From Chloroflexota bacterium (GTDB lineage Bacteria > Chloroflexota > Dehalococcoidia > Bin125), in contig JAPOXK010000006.1 in assembly GCA_026707145.1 (NCBI GenBank), forward strand, positions 1-64,000: a stretch of DNA of 64,000 nt, in the 5' to 3' direction. The translations under genes were made by a program, and so were the position numbers. The notes beneath the pieces are model-generated. The model saw only the letters and a list, made by a program, of their open reading frames with translations, was not told the DNA's origin and searched no databases. Shown here piece after piece: positions 52,634 through 60,972 of this stretch (the stretch's first letter is position 1; each line of letters opens with the position of its first letter).

Positions 52634-53296
52634 ATGCTGATCGACCTCCACAATCACACCTGGCCACGCTCGCACGATTCCGTCCTTGATCCGCTCGATC
52701 TCATCGCGCGGGCGCGGGAAGCGGGACTGGACGCGATCTGCCTCACGGAGCACGACGCCGTCTGGCCCACCGCGGAGATCGAGCAGCTCTGTGAGGAGAC
52801 CGGTTTCCTCGTGATTCCCGGCGTCGAGATCAGCACCGATGACGGACACATCCTCGCTTTCGGCGTCGAGAAGTACGTCTTCGGGATGCACCGCGCCCAG
52901 AAGCTCGCCGACCACGTCCAAGAGCGCGGGGGCGCCATGGTCGGCGCCCATCCCTATCGCCGCCTGATGCCCTGGCGCGACGATGCCGACGAGTGGCGCC
53001 GCGCCCTCGAGCGGGCCGCCCGCAATCCCGGCTACGCCCAGTGCGTTGCCCTTGAGGCGCTCAACGGGCGCGGCAACGACAAGCAAAATCGCTTCAGCGC
53101 CGAGCTCTGCCAGCTCATGGAGCTCCCCGGCACGGGCGGCACGGACTCACACGCCGTCCATGACGTGGGCATCGTCGCAACACACTTCGAGTCCGATAAC
53201 ATCCATGATTGGCGGGACCTCGTGCGCGAGCTCCGAGCGGGCCGCTACTACCCCGTCGATCTGCGCACCCAGCAGGAGATCAGCGACAACCCGTAA
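52634..53296 (+). CDS. PHP domain metal-dependent phosphoesterase
   Basis: 220-aa protein with the PHP metal-binding motifs in order: DLHNHT near the N terminus, LTEHD, the Glu of VIPGVEIST, GAHPYR and GTDSHAVHDVG. These bind two or three metals for phosphoester hydrolysis. It is a free-standing PHP protein of the YciV/TrpH-like size class but lacks enough specific marks to name the substrate (nucleotide, 3'-5' RNA or histidinol phosphate). The first 80 bases upstream have no clear promoter. Confidence 0.85.
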   Translation: MLIDLHNHTWPRSHDSVLDPLDLIARAREAGLDAICLTEHDAVWPTAEIEQLCEETGFLVIPGVEISTDDGHILAFGVEKYVFGMHRAQKLADHVQERGGAMVGAHPYRRLMPWRDDADEWRRALERAARNPGYAQCVALEALNGRGNDKQNRFSAELCQLMELPGTGGTDSHAVHDVGIVATHFESDNIHDWRDLVRELRAGRYYPVDLRTQQEISDNP

Positions 53297-53338
53297 GAGC
53301 CAGCGATACCACCCCACCGCCCGCCCCGGAGAGCATTC

Positions 53339-53854
53339 ATGGCCAACGACCCGCAATTCGAATCCGTCCTCACCGATGCCATGCGCGCCCAGGTGGGCAT
53401 TGAGGGCGCGCCCGCCACGCACGAGGTGACGACCACGGGCGTCCGCATGTTCGCCCGCGCGGTCGGCTACAGCGATCCGGTCTTCTACGACCGCGACGAG
53501 GCCCGGCGGCGCGGCTACCGCGATCTGCCGGCACCTCCCGCCTATCTGGGCACGCTGGTCTTCAATCCTGCGACGCCCGATCGCACCTGGGGACGCCCAC
53601 CCGGCTTCTCCCCCCGTCTCGACCTGCCCTACAAGAACACCCTCAACGGCGGCACCGACATCGAATACTTCGACGAGGACATCTGCGCCGGCGACGTGCT
53701 CACCGTCCGCATGAAGATCGAGCAGCTCAGCGAGCGCTACTCCCAAGCGCTGGGGGGGGCGATGGTGATCAGCGTCACGGCCACCACCTATCGCAACCAG
53801 CACGACCGGGTTGTCGCCATCATGCGCGGCACCTCCATCGCCTACGGCAGTTAA
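53339..53854 (+). CDS. MaoC-like dehydratase N-terminal half (FAS1-like), copy A1
   Basis: 171-aa hot-dog-fold protein of the type that supplies the non-catalytic half of a split (R)-enoyl-CoA hydratase: THEVTTTGVRMFARAVGYSDPVFYDRDEARRRGYRDLPAPPAYLG and GGTDIEYFDEDICAGDVLTVRMKIEQLSERYSQALG. A close paralogue (A2) lies at 54811-55359. Relatives pair with a MaoC half to hydrate trans-2-enoyl-CoA thioesters, including bulky side-chain substrates. A purine-rich ggagagc lies 6 nt before the ATG. Its expected partner follows only after a 505-bp gap. Confidence 0.85.
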   Translation: MANDPQFESVLTDAMRAQVGIEGAPATHEVTTTGVRMFARAVGYSDPVFYDRDEARRRGYRDLPAPPAYLGTLVFNPATPDRTWGRPPGFSPRLDLPYKNTLNGGTDIEYFDEDICAGDVLTVRMKIEQLSERYSQALGGAMVISVTATTYRNQHDRVVAIMRGTSIAYGS

Positions 53855-54360
53855 GGAACGAGATAACGGACCAGATCCACCTTGGTCCCCATGGCTACGC
53901 CCCTGCCAGAATTTCCCTAGCAATCCAGGGGAACCTCGCTATCCCGCATCGGCGATTCCGGCTCGCGGCCCACTGAGCGAGCCATTACGGAGCGGCAGCG
54001 CGTATGGGTACACCATGAGGCGCGCGTAAAGAGTCCGTCGCGAGGGCTGGCTGTCCCGAGTAGGCGGAGGGGCAACCTCTGTAGCAGCCAGGGGCTCTCG
54101 GCGTAGTCGCCGAGGTACAGCCGGTTTCCCGTCACTTGGACGCGTGCTTCTCCAACGGTCCCTCGCGGATGCTGGCGACGAGTGCGTCGAGGCGCGGCCT
54201 CGCCGAGCTTCCAGAGCGCAAGGCACCGCCGTCCTGTTGGGGAGCGCGACGGGGAGCCTCGCGCCCGTATTGGATCGCTCGGCCGGGTCCCTGCCCCTAA
54301 TTAAGCAGTCGGACGGGATGCCGACCGCCGGGTCTGGTAGCCTGACGGCGGGAGGGATCT
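53855..54360. other. non-coding gap between hydratase half genes
   Basis: 505 bp without a supported gene, although the other A/B hydratase pair in this cluster is separated by 2 nt. A minus-strand frame at 53917-54135 begins TGNRLYLGDYAESPWLLQRL, which is not recognised and may be a remnant. GC content is similar to the neighbours. The last bases include gggaggg, the ribosome site of the next gene. Confidence 0.45.
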
Positions 54361-54792
54361 ATGGCGGACCAGGTCTACTTCGAGGATGTCGAGGTCGGGG
54401 CGGAGATCCCGAGCCTGGTGAAGGAGCCGGACAGCCTCCAGCTTGTGCAATGGGCCGCGGGCTCCGGCGACTTCTACCAGATCCACTACGACCCCGCATT
54501 CGCCAAGCGCAATGGCTTGGAGGGTCCGATCGTGCACGGCGCGCTCAAGCACGCCTTCCTGGGCGAGCTGTTGCACCAGTGGGTCGCGCCCGGCGGCCGC
54601 ATCAAGCGGGTCGCCTGCTCCTATCGGGGCATGGACCTCCCAAACCGGCGGCTGACCCACAAAGGTAAGATCACCAAGAAGTACCAAGAGGGCGCCCGCA
54701 ACATCGTCGAGCTGGAGATCTGGGCCGAAGACGCGAACGGCAAGACGACCACCCCCGGCTCCGCCGTCGTCACCCTGCCATCGCGGGCCTAG
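54361..54792 (+). CDS. MaoC-like hydratase catalytic half, copy B1
   Basis: 143-aa hot-dog protein with the hydratase-2-like motif GDFYQIHYD (44% shared with copy B2 overall by eye), then GLEGPIVHGALKHAFLGELL. In classical MaoC/hydratase 2 the motif is GDxNPxHxD with catalytic Asp and His; here Asp and His are kept but the NP pair is replaced by YQ. It should pair with an A-type half as a heterodimer. GGGAGGGATCT precedes the ATG. The next gene, A2, starts 18 nt after its stop. Confidence 0.85.
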   Translation: MADQVYFEDVEVGAEIPSLVKEPDSLQLVQWAAGSGDFYQIHYDPAFAKRNGLEGPIVHGALKHAFLGELLHQWVAPGGRIKRVACSYRGMDLPNRRLTHKGKITKKYQEGARNIVELEIWAEDANGKTTTPGSAVVTLPSRA

Positions 54793-54810
54793 CCACCCTG
54801 GAGCGACGCC

Positions 54811-55359
54811 ATGGCCACCGACACGCCTGCGTTCGAACCTTCGCTCACGGACGAGATCCTGACGCTCGTGGGCGTGGAGAGCGCGCCCTGCACCCATGAG
54901 GTGACCCGTCCGGGCATCCGCGCCTTTGCGCGGGCCGCCGGCTACCGCGACCGCGTCTACTACCACGCGGACGAGGCCAAGCGCCGCGGCTACAGGGACC
55001 TTCCGGCTCCACCCGGTCACTTGGGATTTCCCGCCTACGATCCGGAGCAGAGCGACTACCTACTGAGCTGGCCGCTCGACCCCAATGCTCCGGTCAACCA
55101 CCCCTTTTCGCCGGTGCAATCCATCCACACCGAGCTCCTCGCGGGTTCCCTCGATCTCGAATACATCGACCCCGACATCTGCGCAGGCGACGTACTCATC
55201 TCCCGGACCAAGCTTGAGGACATCCGTGAGCGCTACTCCAAGGCGCTGAACGGCCCCATGGTCATCCAAACGACCGCGACGACCTTCAAGCGCGACGACG
55301 CGCCGGTCGCCGTCTACCGCTTCACGCTCATTGGCTACACCCCAGTGGAAGGGACGTAG
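54811..55359 (+). CDS. MaoC-like dehydratase N-terminal half (FAS1-like), copy A2
   Basis: 182-aa paralogue of A1: THEVTRPGIRAFARAAGYRDRVYYHADEAKRRGYRDLPAPPGHLG and GSLDLEYIDPDICAGDVLISRTKLEDIRERYSKALNGPMVI. It is slightly longer in the middle. It is followed by B2 after 2 nt, the normal arrangement of a split hydratase pair. Confidence 0.85.
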   Translation: MATDTPAFEPSLTDEILTLVGVESAPCTHEVTRPGIRAFARAAGYRDRVYYHADEAKRRGYRDLPAPPGHLGFPAYDPEQSDYLLSWPLDPNAPVNHPFSPVQSIHTELLAGSLDLEYIDPDICAGDVLISRTKLEDIRERYSKALNGPMVIQTTATTFKRDDAPVAVYRFTLIGYTPVEGT

Positions 55360-55361
55360 AG

Positions 55362-55793
55362 ATGCCCGACCAGATCTACTTCGAAGACGTTGGCGAGGGC
55401 GACCTGCTCCCCGAGATCACGGAGCGCCCCACGACCACGCAGCTCGTCCATTGGGCCGCCGCCGTGGGCGACTTCTATCCCGTCCACTACGACAAGGACT
55501 TTGCGGTCGGGACCGGGGTCCCCGCCGTTCTGGTGCACGGCCCGTTCAAGCACGCGCTGCTAAGCCGTCTAGTTTCCAGCTGGGCCGGTCCCCAGGCAAC
55601 CGTGAAGCGGATCGCTTGCTCGTTCCGCGGCCAGGACTACCCCAACCAGGATCTCACGGTGAAGGGGCGCGTGACCGGCACGCGCAGCGAGAACGGCGAA
55701 AACCTCGTGGAGCTGGAGATCTGGAGCGAGAACGAATCCGGCGAGAAGACGACCCCCGGAAGCGCCCTCGTCGCGCTGCCTTCACGCCCGTAG
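55362..55793 (+). CDS. MaoC-like hydratase catalytic half, copy B2
   Basis: 143-aa paralogue of B1 with GDFYPVHYD as the catalytic motif, VPAVLVHGPFKHALLSRLV, and the same ENESGEKTTPGSALVALPSRP ending as B1. Asp and His of the hydratase motif are kept. It is probably co-translated with A2 and may act on a different enoyl-CoA than the A1/B1 pair. Confidence 0.85.
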   Translation: MPDQIYFEDVGEGDLLPEITERPTTTQLVHWAAAVGDFYPVHYDKDFAVGTGVPAVLVHGPFKHALLSRLVSSWAGPQATVKRIACSFRGQDYPNQDLTVKGRVTGTRSENGENLVELEIWSENESGEKTTPGSALVALPSRP

Positions 55794-55826
55794 CTCAACC
55801 CCCACCTCGCCCGGCTGCTTGGTCCG

Positions 55827-56390
55827 CTAGCCCTCTCGCCGCCACTCCCGGCGCGCTTCCATCACGTGAAAGATGTGGCCGCTGCGGTAGGCACGGCCGC
55901 AATCGCGGAACCCGGCGCGCGCGAAGCTGCGCTGCGCCCGCAGGTTCCAGTCGAGCGTATGCAGATAGAGCCGCGTCAGGGACGTCGTCGCGAAAATGTA
56001 GTCGACCAGCAGCCGCACGGCTTCGCTGCCATAGCCGCGGCCCCAGTAGGCCGGTTCCCCGATGGTGATACCGACCTCCGCCTCGTGACGAGCGAGATCA
56101 ATGTTGTAGTACATCACGTTGCCGATGTGCCGCTTCTGCAGATCGTCGACGGCGATCACGCGCCGACGGGCGGGGGGATGGAGCAGCTCCTCGGTGTAGC
56201 TGGCGACGTACTCCGCCTGCGTTCCGCGGAGAGGCGGGCTGGCATCGTAGCGCGCCAGGTTCGGATCGCTGCGCCAAGCGTAGTCCCGCGGGGCGTCCGA
56301 CAGCCGTTTCGGCCGCAGCACCACCCGCGTCCCGCGGACCAGCTCCCCATCATGGCGAGCCGTGCCTCTCTCCTCTTCATAGGCGGACAT
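55827..56390 (-). CDS. GNAT family N-acetyltransferase (RimJ/RimL type)
   Basis: 187-aa protein with VRGTRVVLRPKRLSDAPRDYAWRSDP at the N terminus and the acetyl-CoA-binding block VGITIGEPAYWGRGYGSEAVRLLVDYIF, followed by RLYLHTLDWNLRAQRSFARAGF, typical of the RimJ/RimL branch that acetylates protein N termini or small molecules. Substrate unknown. It overlaps the Nudix gene end by one base and is probably its operon partner. Confidence 0.88.
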   Translation of the reverse strand: MSAYEEERGTARHDGELVRGTRVVLRPKRLSDAPRDYAWRSDPNLARYDASPPLRGTQAEYVASYTEELLHPPARRRVIAVDDLQKRHIGNVMYYNIDLARHEAEVGITIGEPAYWGRGYGSEAVRLLVDYIFATTSLTRLYLHTLDWNLRAQRSFARAGFRDCGRAYRSGHIFHVMEARREWRREG

Positions 56391-56872
56391 CAGCCAGTAT
56401 CCGAGGGGCCGGTCGCCTCGAAAGCCGCCTCGCCCGCGTCGAGCAGCGCGGCCGCTTTCCGCAGAATCGTCTTCGTGTTCTCATGCGTCGCCCGCTCGAT
56501 CCCCCGCTCTAACGAAAACCAGCGAACGGAGATGTGCTCGGCATCGTGATCGGCGATACTGCCGCCCGTCGGCCGCATCAACCAGAAGTGCACGTACTTG
56601 TGCACCCGCTGCCCTTCCTCCGCCCGCACGAACCAGTATTCGATGGTCCCGATCTTGCCCTCACGATCCACCTGCAGGCCGGTCTCCTCCACCACCTCGC
56701 GCACCGCTGCCTCTTCTAGTTTTTCGTCACCGCCCGGCGTCCCTTTGGGCAGGCCCCACTGCCCTCCCGGCGTCTCGACGAGCAGCACCGCCACCTCGCC
56801 GGCAATCCGGCGATACACGACGCCACCGGCCGAGACCGCTCGTCGTGTCTGGAGTCGATTTTCGCGTTTCAC
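56390..56872 (-). CDS. Nudix hydrolase
   Basis: 160-aa hydrolase with the full Nudix box GTPGGDEKLEEAAVREVVEETGL (Gx5Ex7REUxEExGU). It opens RRAVSAGGVVYRRIAGEVAVLLVETPGGQWGLPKG, as in diadenosine tetraphosphatase and MutT-like members. The substrate class (Ap4A or other nucleoside diphosphate derivative) is not fixed. GTG start. Confidence 0.92.
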   Translation of the reverse strand: MKRENRLQTRRAVSAGGVVYRRIAGEVAVLLVETPGGQWGLPKGTPGGDEKLEEAAVREVVEETGLQVDREGKIGTIEYWFVRAEEGQRVHKYVHFWLMRPTGGSIADHDAEHISVRWFSLERGIERATHENTKTILRKAAALLDAGEAAFEATGPSDTG

Positions 56873-56882
56873 GGCGGCCAGC

Positions 56883-57848
56883 TCAGTACTGCATCCCCGT
56901 CACGCCGAGCGGATCAGCGAGGATCGCCGTTCTCTCACTCACGGCCCTTGCCGCGTCCCGTACCTCCGCCTCAGGATGCGTGGAGGCGGCCGCCAACGCC
57001 TCCAACGCCAGCGGGCTGACGATCTCCCCCAGCGCCGCAACGGCCGCTAAGACGACATCCACGCTCTCGTCCTCAAGGAGATCACGCAGCGACGGGACCG
57101 CATCTTCATCTTCGATCTCCCCTGCCGCGAACGCCGCCGCCGCCCGCTCTTCATCGTCCAGCGCCGCGGTCGCGTCGAGGACGGTCGGCAACCAGTAGGG
57201 ATCGGCGCTCCAGCCCATCGCGCGCAGCGCCCCAAGGCGCAGCCTTTGGTCCTCCGCCGCGAACGACTCATGGATCAACTCGCGGACCCACTCCTCACTC
57301 AGCGCGCCAAGGCTCTCGACCGCGCTCCCCCGCAGCGCCGCCTCCACGCCGCCGTCCTCAGCCAATTCCCGCAAGACCGCGATCAATGCCGACCGATCGT
57401 CGGGCCGCAGCTGCCCGAATTCGGCGCGCAGGACCCAAGGACGAAGCGCTCCGATCGCCTCCGCCCGCACCAGCTCGTCCGGATCGTCGGCAGCGAGCTG
57501 CTGCAAGCGGATCAATGCCTCACGCCCTTCGACCTCTCGCAGCCCGTTCGCCGCCAGAGCGCGCACACTGGCATCCGGGTCCTGCAGGCAATCGAGGCAG
57601 ACCGAACCGGCATCGAACCGGACCTGCGCCTCCGCCAGATCGATCAGCCGAGCCAGCACCCCGAATCGCGCACCGGCATCAAGCCCGCTGAGTGCCGTCC
57701 GCAGTTGCCGACGCCCATCGGACTTCAGCACAATGAGCGCTTCCACGTCCTCGTCATTGAGCAGCGCGCCCGGTTCCATGAGCGCCGCGAACAAGCGCTC
57801 GAAGTCGATCGATGCGCTCGTGGGCCGGCTCGACGCGGTCTCCATCAC
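56883..57848 (-). CDS. HEAT-repeat protein
   Basis: 321-aa soluble protein built of helical HEAT-like repeats (for example DPDASVRALAANGLREVEGREALIRLQQL, DPDELVRAEAIGALRPWVL, DEDAVPSLRDLLEDESVDVVLAAVAALGEI, HPEAEVRDAARAVSERTAIL). Such proteins are scaffolds that bind partner proteins; no catalytic motif is present. It lies 10 nt before the Nudix gene on the same strand, so they may share a message. Partner unknown. Confidence 0.85.
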   Translation of the reverse strand: MMETASSRPTSASIDFERLFAALMEPGALLNDEDVEALIVLKSDGRRQLRTALSGLDAGARFGVLARLIDLAEAQVRFDAGSVCLDCLQDPDASVRALAANGLREVEGREALIRLQQLAADDPDELVRAEAIGALRPWVLRAEFGQLRPDDRSALIAVLRELAEDGGVEAALRGSAVESLGALSEEWVRELIHESFAAEDQRLRLGALRAMGWSADPYWLPTVLDATAALDDEERAAAAFAAGEIEDEDAVPSLRDLLEDESVDVVLAAVAALGEIVSPLALEALAAASTHPEAEVRDAARAVSERTAILADPLGVTGMQY

Positions 57849-57927
57849 GCGACCCGCCGTTTTCGCTCTCTGTCATCCTCACTCCCGCATAGTGTACGAA
57901 GAGACCTCAAGCACGAGCCAGGGAACG

Positions 57928-58956
57928 CTAGGGCGACGATCGTCCCACCAGTTCCTGCTGTGCCGCACGCGTCATCAAGGATCGCACGGCGTCCATCGGC
58001 TGTTGCCCTTCGGATAAAACCCGATAGATCGCGTCCACGATCGGCATTTCGACACCGACCCGGCGCGCTAGAGTGCGCGCGACGCGCGTCGTATCCACAC
58101 CCTCCGCCACATGCACCATCTCCCCCAGGACCGTATCCAGGAAGCGACCTTTGCCGATCTGCTCGCCCACGTAACGGTTGCGCGATCGCTGGCTCGTACA
58201 CGTCAGGATCAGATCGCCTAATCCCGCTAACCCCGTCAACGTGAGCGGCTCCGCCCCCAACGCCATCCCCAACCGGGTAATTTCGGCCAACCCGCGTGCA
58301 GTCAGGGCAGCCCGCGCATTCTCGCCCAGGTTGAGTCCGTCCCCGATTCCCACGCCGATCGCGATCACGTTCTTCAGCGCCCCGCCCAGTTCCACCCCGA
58401 CGATGTCGGAGCTGGTGTATACCCGCAAGGCCGGAGTCATCAGCATGTCGCGCAGCGTCTCCGCCACCGCCACGTCCCGGCAGGCGACGACCGTCGTCGC
58501 CGGCAGCCCGAGTGCCACCTCTCGCGCGATGTTGGGGCCGGACAACGCCACAAGCGGCGGCGCTTCCCCCAAGGTTCGCGCCTTTTCCGCCATGACCTCC
58601 GACATCCGCAGCTCCGTGCCGATCTCCAGTCCCTTGCTGGCGCTCACCAGCGGCGGCAGGGGGCGCGCCAACGCCGGCAACACCTCCTCAACGTTGTCGC
58701 GCAAGCGCTGCGAAGGCACGACGAAGAAAATTGCGTCCGGCGATGGAGGAACCGCCTCCGTCGTCGTGAACTCCAGCGAGTCCGGCAAGGCGATACCGGG
58801 GAGCAGTCGCCGCTCTTCTCGCTCCGCGCTGAGCTGCTCCGCCGCCGCCGCGCTACGGCAGTGGAGCGATACACGGCTGCCGGCGCGGGCGAGTTGCATC
58901 GCCAGGGTGCAACCCCAGGAGGTACTGCCGACGACAAGGACGTGCGCCCCGCTCAC
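57928..58956 (-). CDS. gpsA: NAD(P)-dependent glycerol-3-phosphate dehydrogenase
   Basis: 342-aa enzyme reducing dihydroxyacetone phosphate to sn-glycerol 3-phosphate for phospholipid synthesis. Catalytic features are GGALKNVIAIGVGIGDGLNLGENARAALTARGL with the active-site Lys, SGPNIAREVALGLPATTV and GDLILTCTSQRSRN. The dinucleotide-binding loop reads VVGSTSWGCTLA, where the second Gly of GxGxxG is Thr; similar loops occur in Chloroflexota GpsA. The GTG at 58956 overlaps the plsY stop (GTGA), pairing it with the next enzyme of the pathway. Confidence 0.92.
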   Translation of the reverse strand: MSGAHVLVVGSTSWGCTLAMQLARAGSRVSLHCRSAAAAEQLSAEREERRLLPGIALPDSLEFTTTEAVPPSPDAIFFVVPSQRLRDNVEEVLPALARPLPPLVSASKGLEIGTELRMSEVMAEKARTLGEAPPLVALSGPNIAREVALGLPATTVVACRDVAVAETLRDMLMTPALRVYTSSDIVGVELGGALKNVIAIGVGIGDGLNLGENARAALTARGLAEITRLGMALGAEPLTLTGLAGLGDLILTCTSQRSRNRYVGEQIGKGRFLDTVLGEMVHVAEGVDTTRVARTLARRVGVEMPIVDAIYRVLSEGQQPMDAVRSLMTRAAQQELVGRSSP

Positions 58957-59600
58957 GGCCGCTCCCCGGCTTCGGTAGTCAACTTGTGCGTCCGGCCCAT
59001 CTGCCCAATGCGGGGCTCCGTACCCGCCAGCAACCGCCGAATATTGTCGCGATGCGCGATCAGGATGATCACGCACGAGCACCAAGCGTAGGCATAGTAC
59101 GCCGTCGGCTCTTCCCCAAGCGCCACAAAGACCGACAGCAAAATGGCGAGCAGGACCCCTGTCGCGAGAGTCGCGATCGACACGATCCGCGTAGTGACAA
59201 CGAAGAAGATCCCGGACGCGAAGCCGATCGCCCCCAGGGGCGGAGCGAGGACGAGCAACGCAACCAGCGCCGTCGTGGCGCCACGGCCTCCATGGAAGCG
59301 CGCGAAGATCGGGAAAATGTGCCCGATGATCGCGGCCAGCCCTCCAAGCACCTCCGCGGTGGGATTGTCCCAGATCAGATAGGGAATGAGCACCGCCAGG
59401 GCACCCTTCGACCCATCGAGGACGAACACCAGAAGCGACCACTTCTTCCCCAAGCGGCGCAAGGTGTTGGTCGCGCCGATCTTCCCGCTCCCCACCTGTC
59501 GCAAGTCGACGCCGCCTACCGCACGGCCGACCCACAGCCCCACCGGAATCGAGCCCAGCAGATATCCGGCCACGCAGCCAACGAGCCAGGCCTCAATCAT
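58953..59600 (-). CDS. plsY: acyl-phosphate glycerol-3-phosphate acyltransferase PlsY
   Basis: 215-aa five-helix membrane enzyme that acylates glycerol 3-phosphate from acyl phosphate, the first committed step of phosphatidic acid synthesis. Signature loops are all present: GSIPVGLWVGR, GSGKIGATNTLRRLGKK, GGLAAIIGHIFPIFARFHGGRGATTALVAL and LIAHRDNIRRLLAGTEP. It overlaps gpsA, which makes its substrate, and follows der by 19 nt. Confidence 0.95.
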   Translation of the reverse strand: MIEAWLVGCVAGYLLGSIPVGLWVGRAVGGVDLRQVGSGKIGATNTLRRLGKKWSLLVFVLDGSKGALAVLIPYLIWDNPTAEVLGGLAAIIGHIFPIFARFHGGRGATTALVALLVLAPPLGAIGFASGIFFVVTTRIVSIATLATGVLLAILLSVFVALGEEPTAYYAYAWCSCVIILIAHRDNIRRLLAGTEPRIGQMGRTHKLTTEAGERP

Positions 59601-59619
59601 GATCTACGGGAAACCTCAT

Positions 59620-60972
59620 TCAACGATCCGCTTCGTGCCCGCCGCGTCTGCGCAGCACCATGCGTATCGCAGCGCCTTCGAATCCGAAAGCGTCGCGAAT
59701 CTGTCGCTCGAGAAAGCGCTGGTACGAAAAATGCACGCCGTCAGGGTAATTGACAAAGAGCTGGACGGTCGGCGGCTCGACGCCCGTCTGCGCCACATAG
59801 AAGAGCTTTACGGCCCGGCCGTGCACGGTGCCAGGCGGATGCTCGCGCATCGCCTGCCTGATCACTGCGTTCAGCTCCCCAGTGGGAACGCGCCGGCGGC
59901 GCTCCTCTGCCACCGTCGTCGCCGTACGCAGTAGGAGATCCAGGTTGCTCCCTTGCTCGGCCGATATCCAAATCGTCGGGGCCCATGGCACGAAGCGGGC
60001 GCGCCAGCGCAGTTGGCGTTCCCGGCGCGCGATCGCCTCCACGTCACCCGCGATCAGGTCGCTCTTGTTCAACGCGAGAACGACGCCGCTGTGCGCCTCG
60101 AGCGCCATGCCCACGATGTGTTGGTCCTGCGCGGCGATATCTTCGGCCGCGTCCATGACGACCACCGCCACGTCGGCGCGATCGATCGCCCGGCGCGCCC
60201 GAACGACGGACGCACGCTCCACGCCCGGCTCGACCTTCCCACGCCTGCGCACGCCCGCCGTATCCACCAACAGGTACCGCTTACCCTCGAACGCCACCTC
60301 CGTATCGACCGCGTCTCGCGTGGTGCCGGGCGTCGAACTGACGATCATCCGATCCGCATCAAGGATCGCATTCACAATCGACGATTTCCCCACGTTCGGT
60401 CGGCCCACGATCGCCAGCCTGCAGGTCGGCGGCGGCGGCGGCGAGCCCGCGGGAAGACCAGCAACCACCCGATCCAACAGCTCGCCCACACCGCGGCCGT
60501 GGAGAGCGCTCACGGTCAACGGCTCGCCCAGCCCGAGCGCGTAGAACTCGGCCGCAGCGGGCTCCATCCCGACACTGTCACTCTTGTTGCCGACCAAGAA
60601 CACCGGCTGCGACGCCCCCCGCAGCAAAGCCGCCACGTCCATGTCGAGCGGCAACAGCCCATCGCGTACATCGACCACGAAGCAAATCGCGTCCGCCTCA
60701 GAGAGCGCGTAGCCCACCTGCTCACTGATCGGGGTAGCGTACGGCCCCGACACCGCCTCACCCAGCAATCCCCCAGTATCGACCACGCGGAACGCGCGTC
60801 CGCGCCAATCGGCGTCATCGTAGTTACGGTCCCGCGTCGTTCCCGGTTCGTTTTCCACGATCGCCTTGCGTCTCCCGACGATCCTGTTAAACAGCGCCGA
60901 TTTCCCAACGTTGGGCCGCCCAACGATCGCGACGAGCGGGAGTTGGGTTCGAATTCCGATCTTGGTGGTCAC
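59620..60972 (-). CDS. der: ribosome biogenesis GTPase Der
   Basis: 450-aa protein with two tandem G domains: VGRPNVGKSALFNRI ... DTGG ... NKSD, then VGRPNVGKSSIVNAI ... DTAG ... NKSD, followed by the KH-like domain (HGRAVKLFYVAQTGVEPPTVQLFVNYPDGVHFSYQRFLERQIRDAFGF). It assists 50S assembly. The GTG start overlaps the cdaR stop (GTGA). Confidence 0.95.
   Translation of the reverse strand: MTTKIGIRTQLPLVAIVGRPNVGKSALFNRIVGRRKAIVENEPGTTRDRNYDDADWRGRAFRVVDTGGLLGEAVSGPYATPISEQVGYALSEADAICFVVDVRDGLLPLDMDVAALLRGASQPVFLVGNKSDSVGMEPAAAEFYALGLGEPLTVSALHGRGVGELLDRVVAGLPAGSPPPPPTCRLAIVGRPNVGKSSIVNAILDADRMIVSSTPGTTRDAVDTEVAFEGKRYLLVDTAGVRRRGKVEPGVERASVVRARRAIDRADVAVVVMDAAEDIAAQDQHIVGMALEAHSGVVLALNKSDLIAGDVEAIARRERQLRWRARFVPWAPTIWISAEQGSNLDLLLRTATTVAEERRRRVPTGELNAVIRQAMREHPPGTVHGRAVKLFYVAQTGVEPPTVQLFVNYPDGVHFSYQRFLERQIRDAFGFEGAAIRMVLRRRGGHEADR

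Noticed and set aside
53917-54135. Minus-strand frame starting TGNRLYLGDYAESPW
   Set aside because: No family recognised and no ribosome site; mentioned only as a possible remnant in the hydratase gap.
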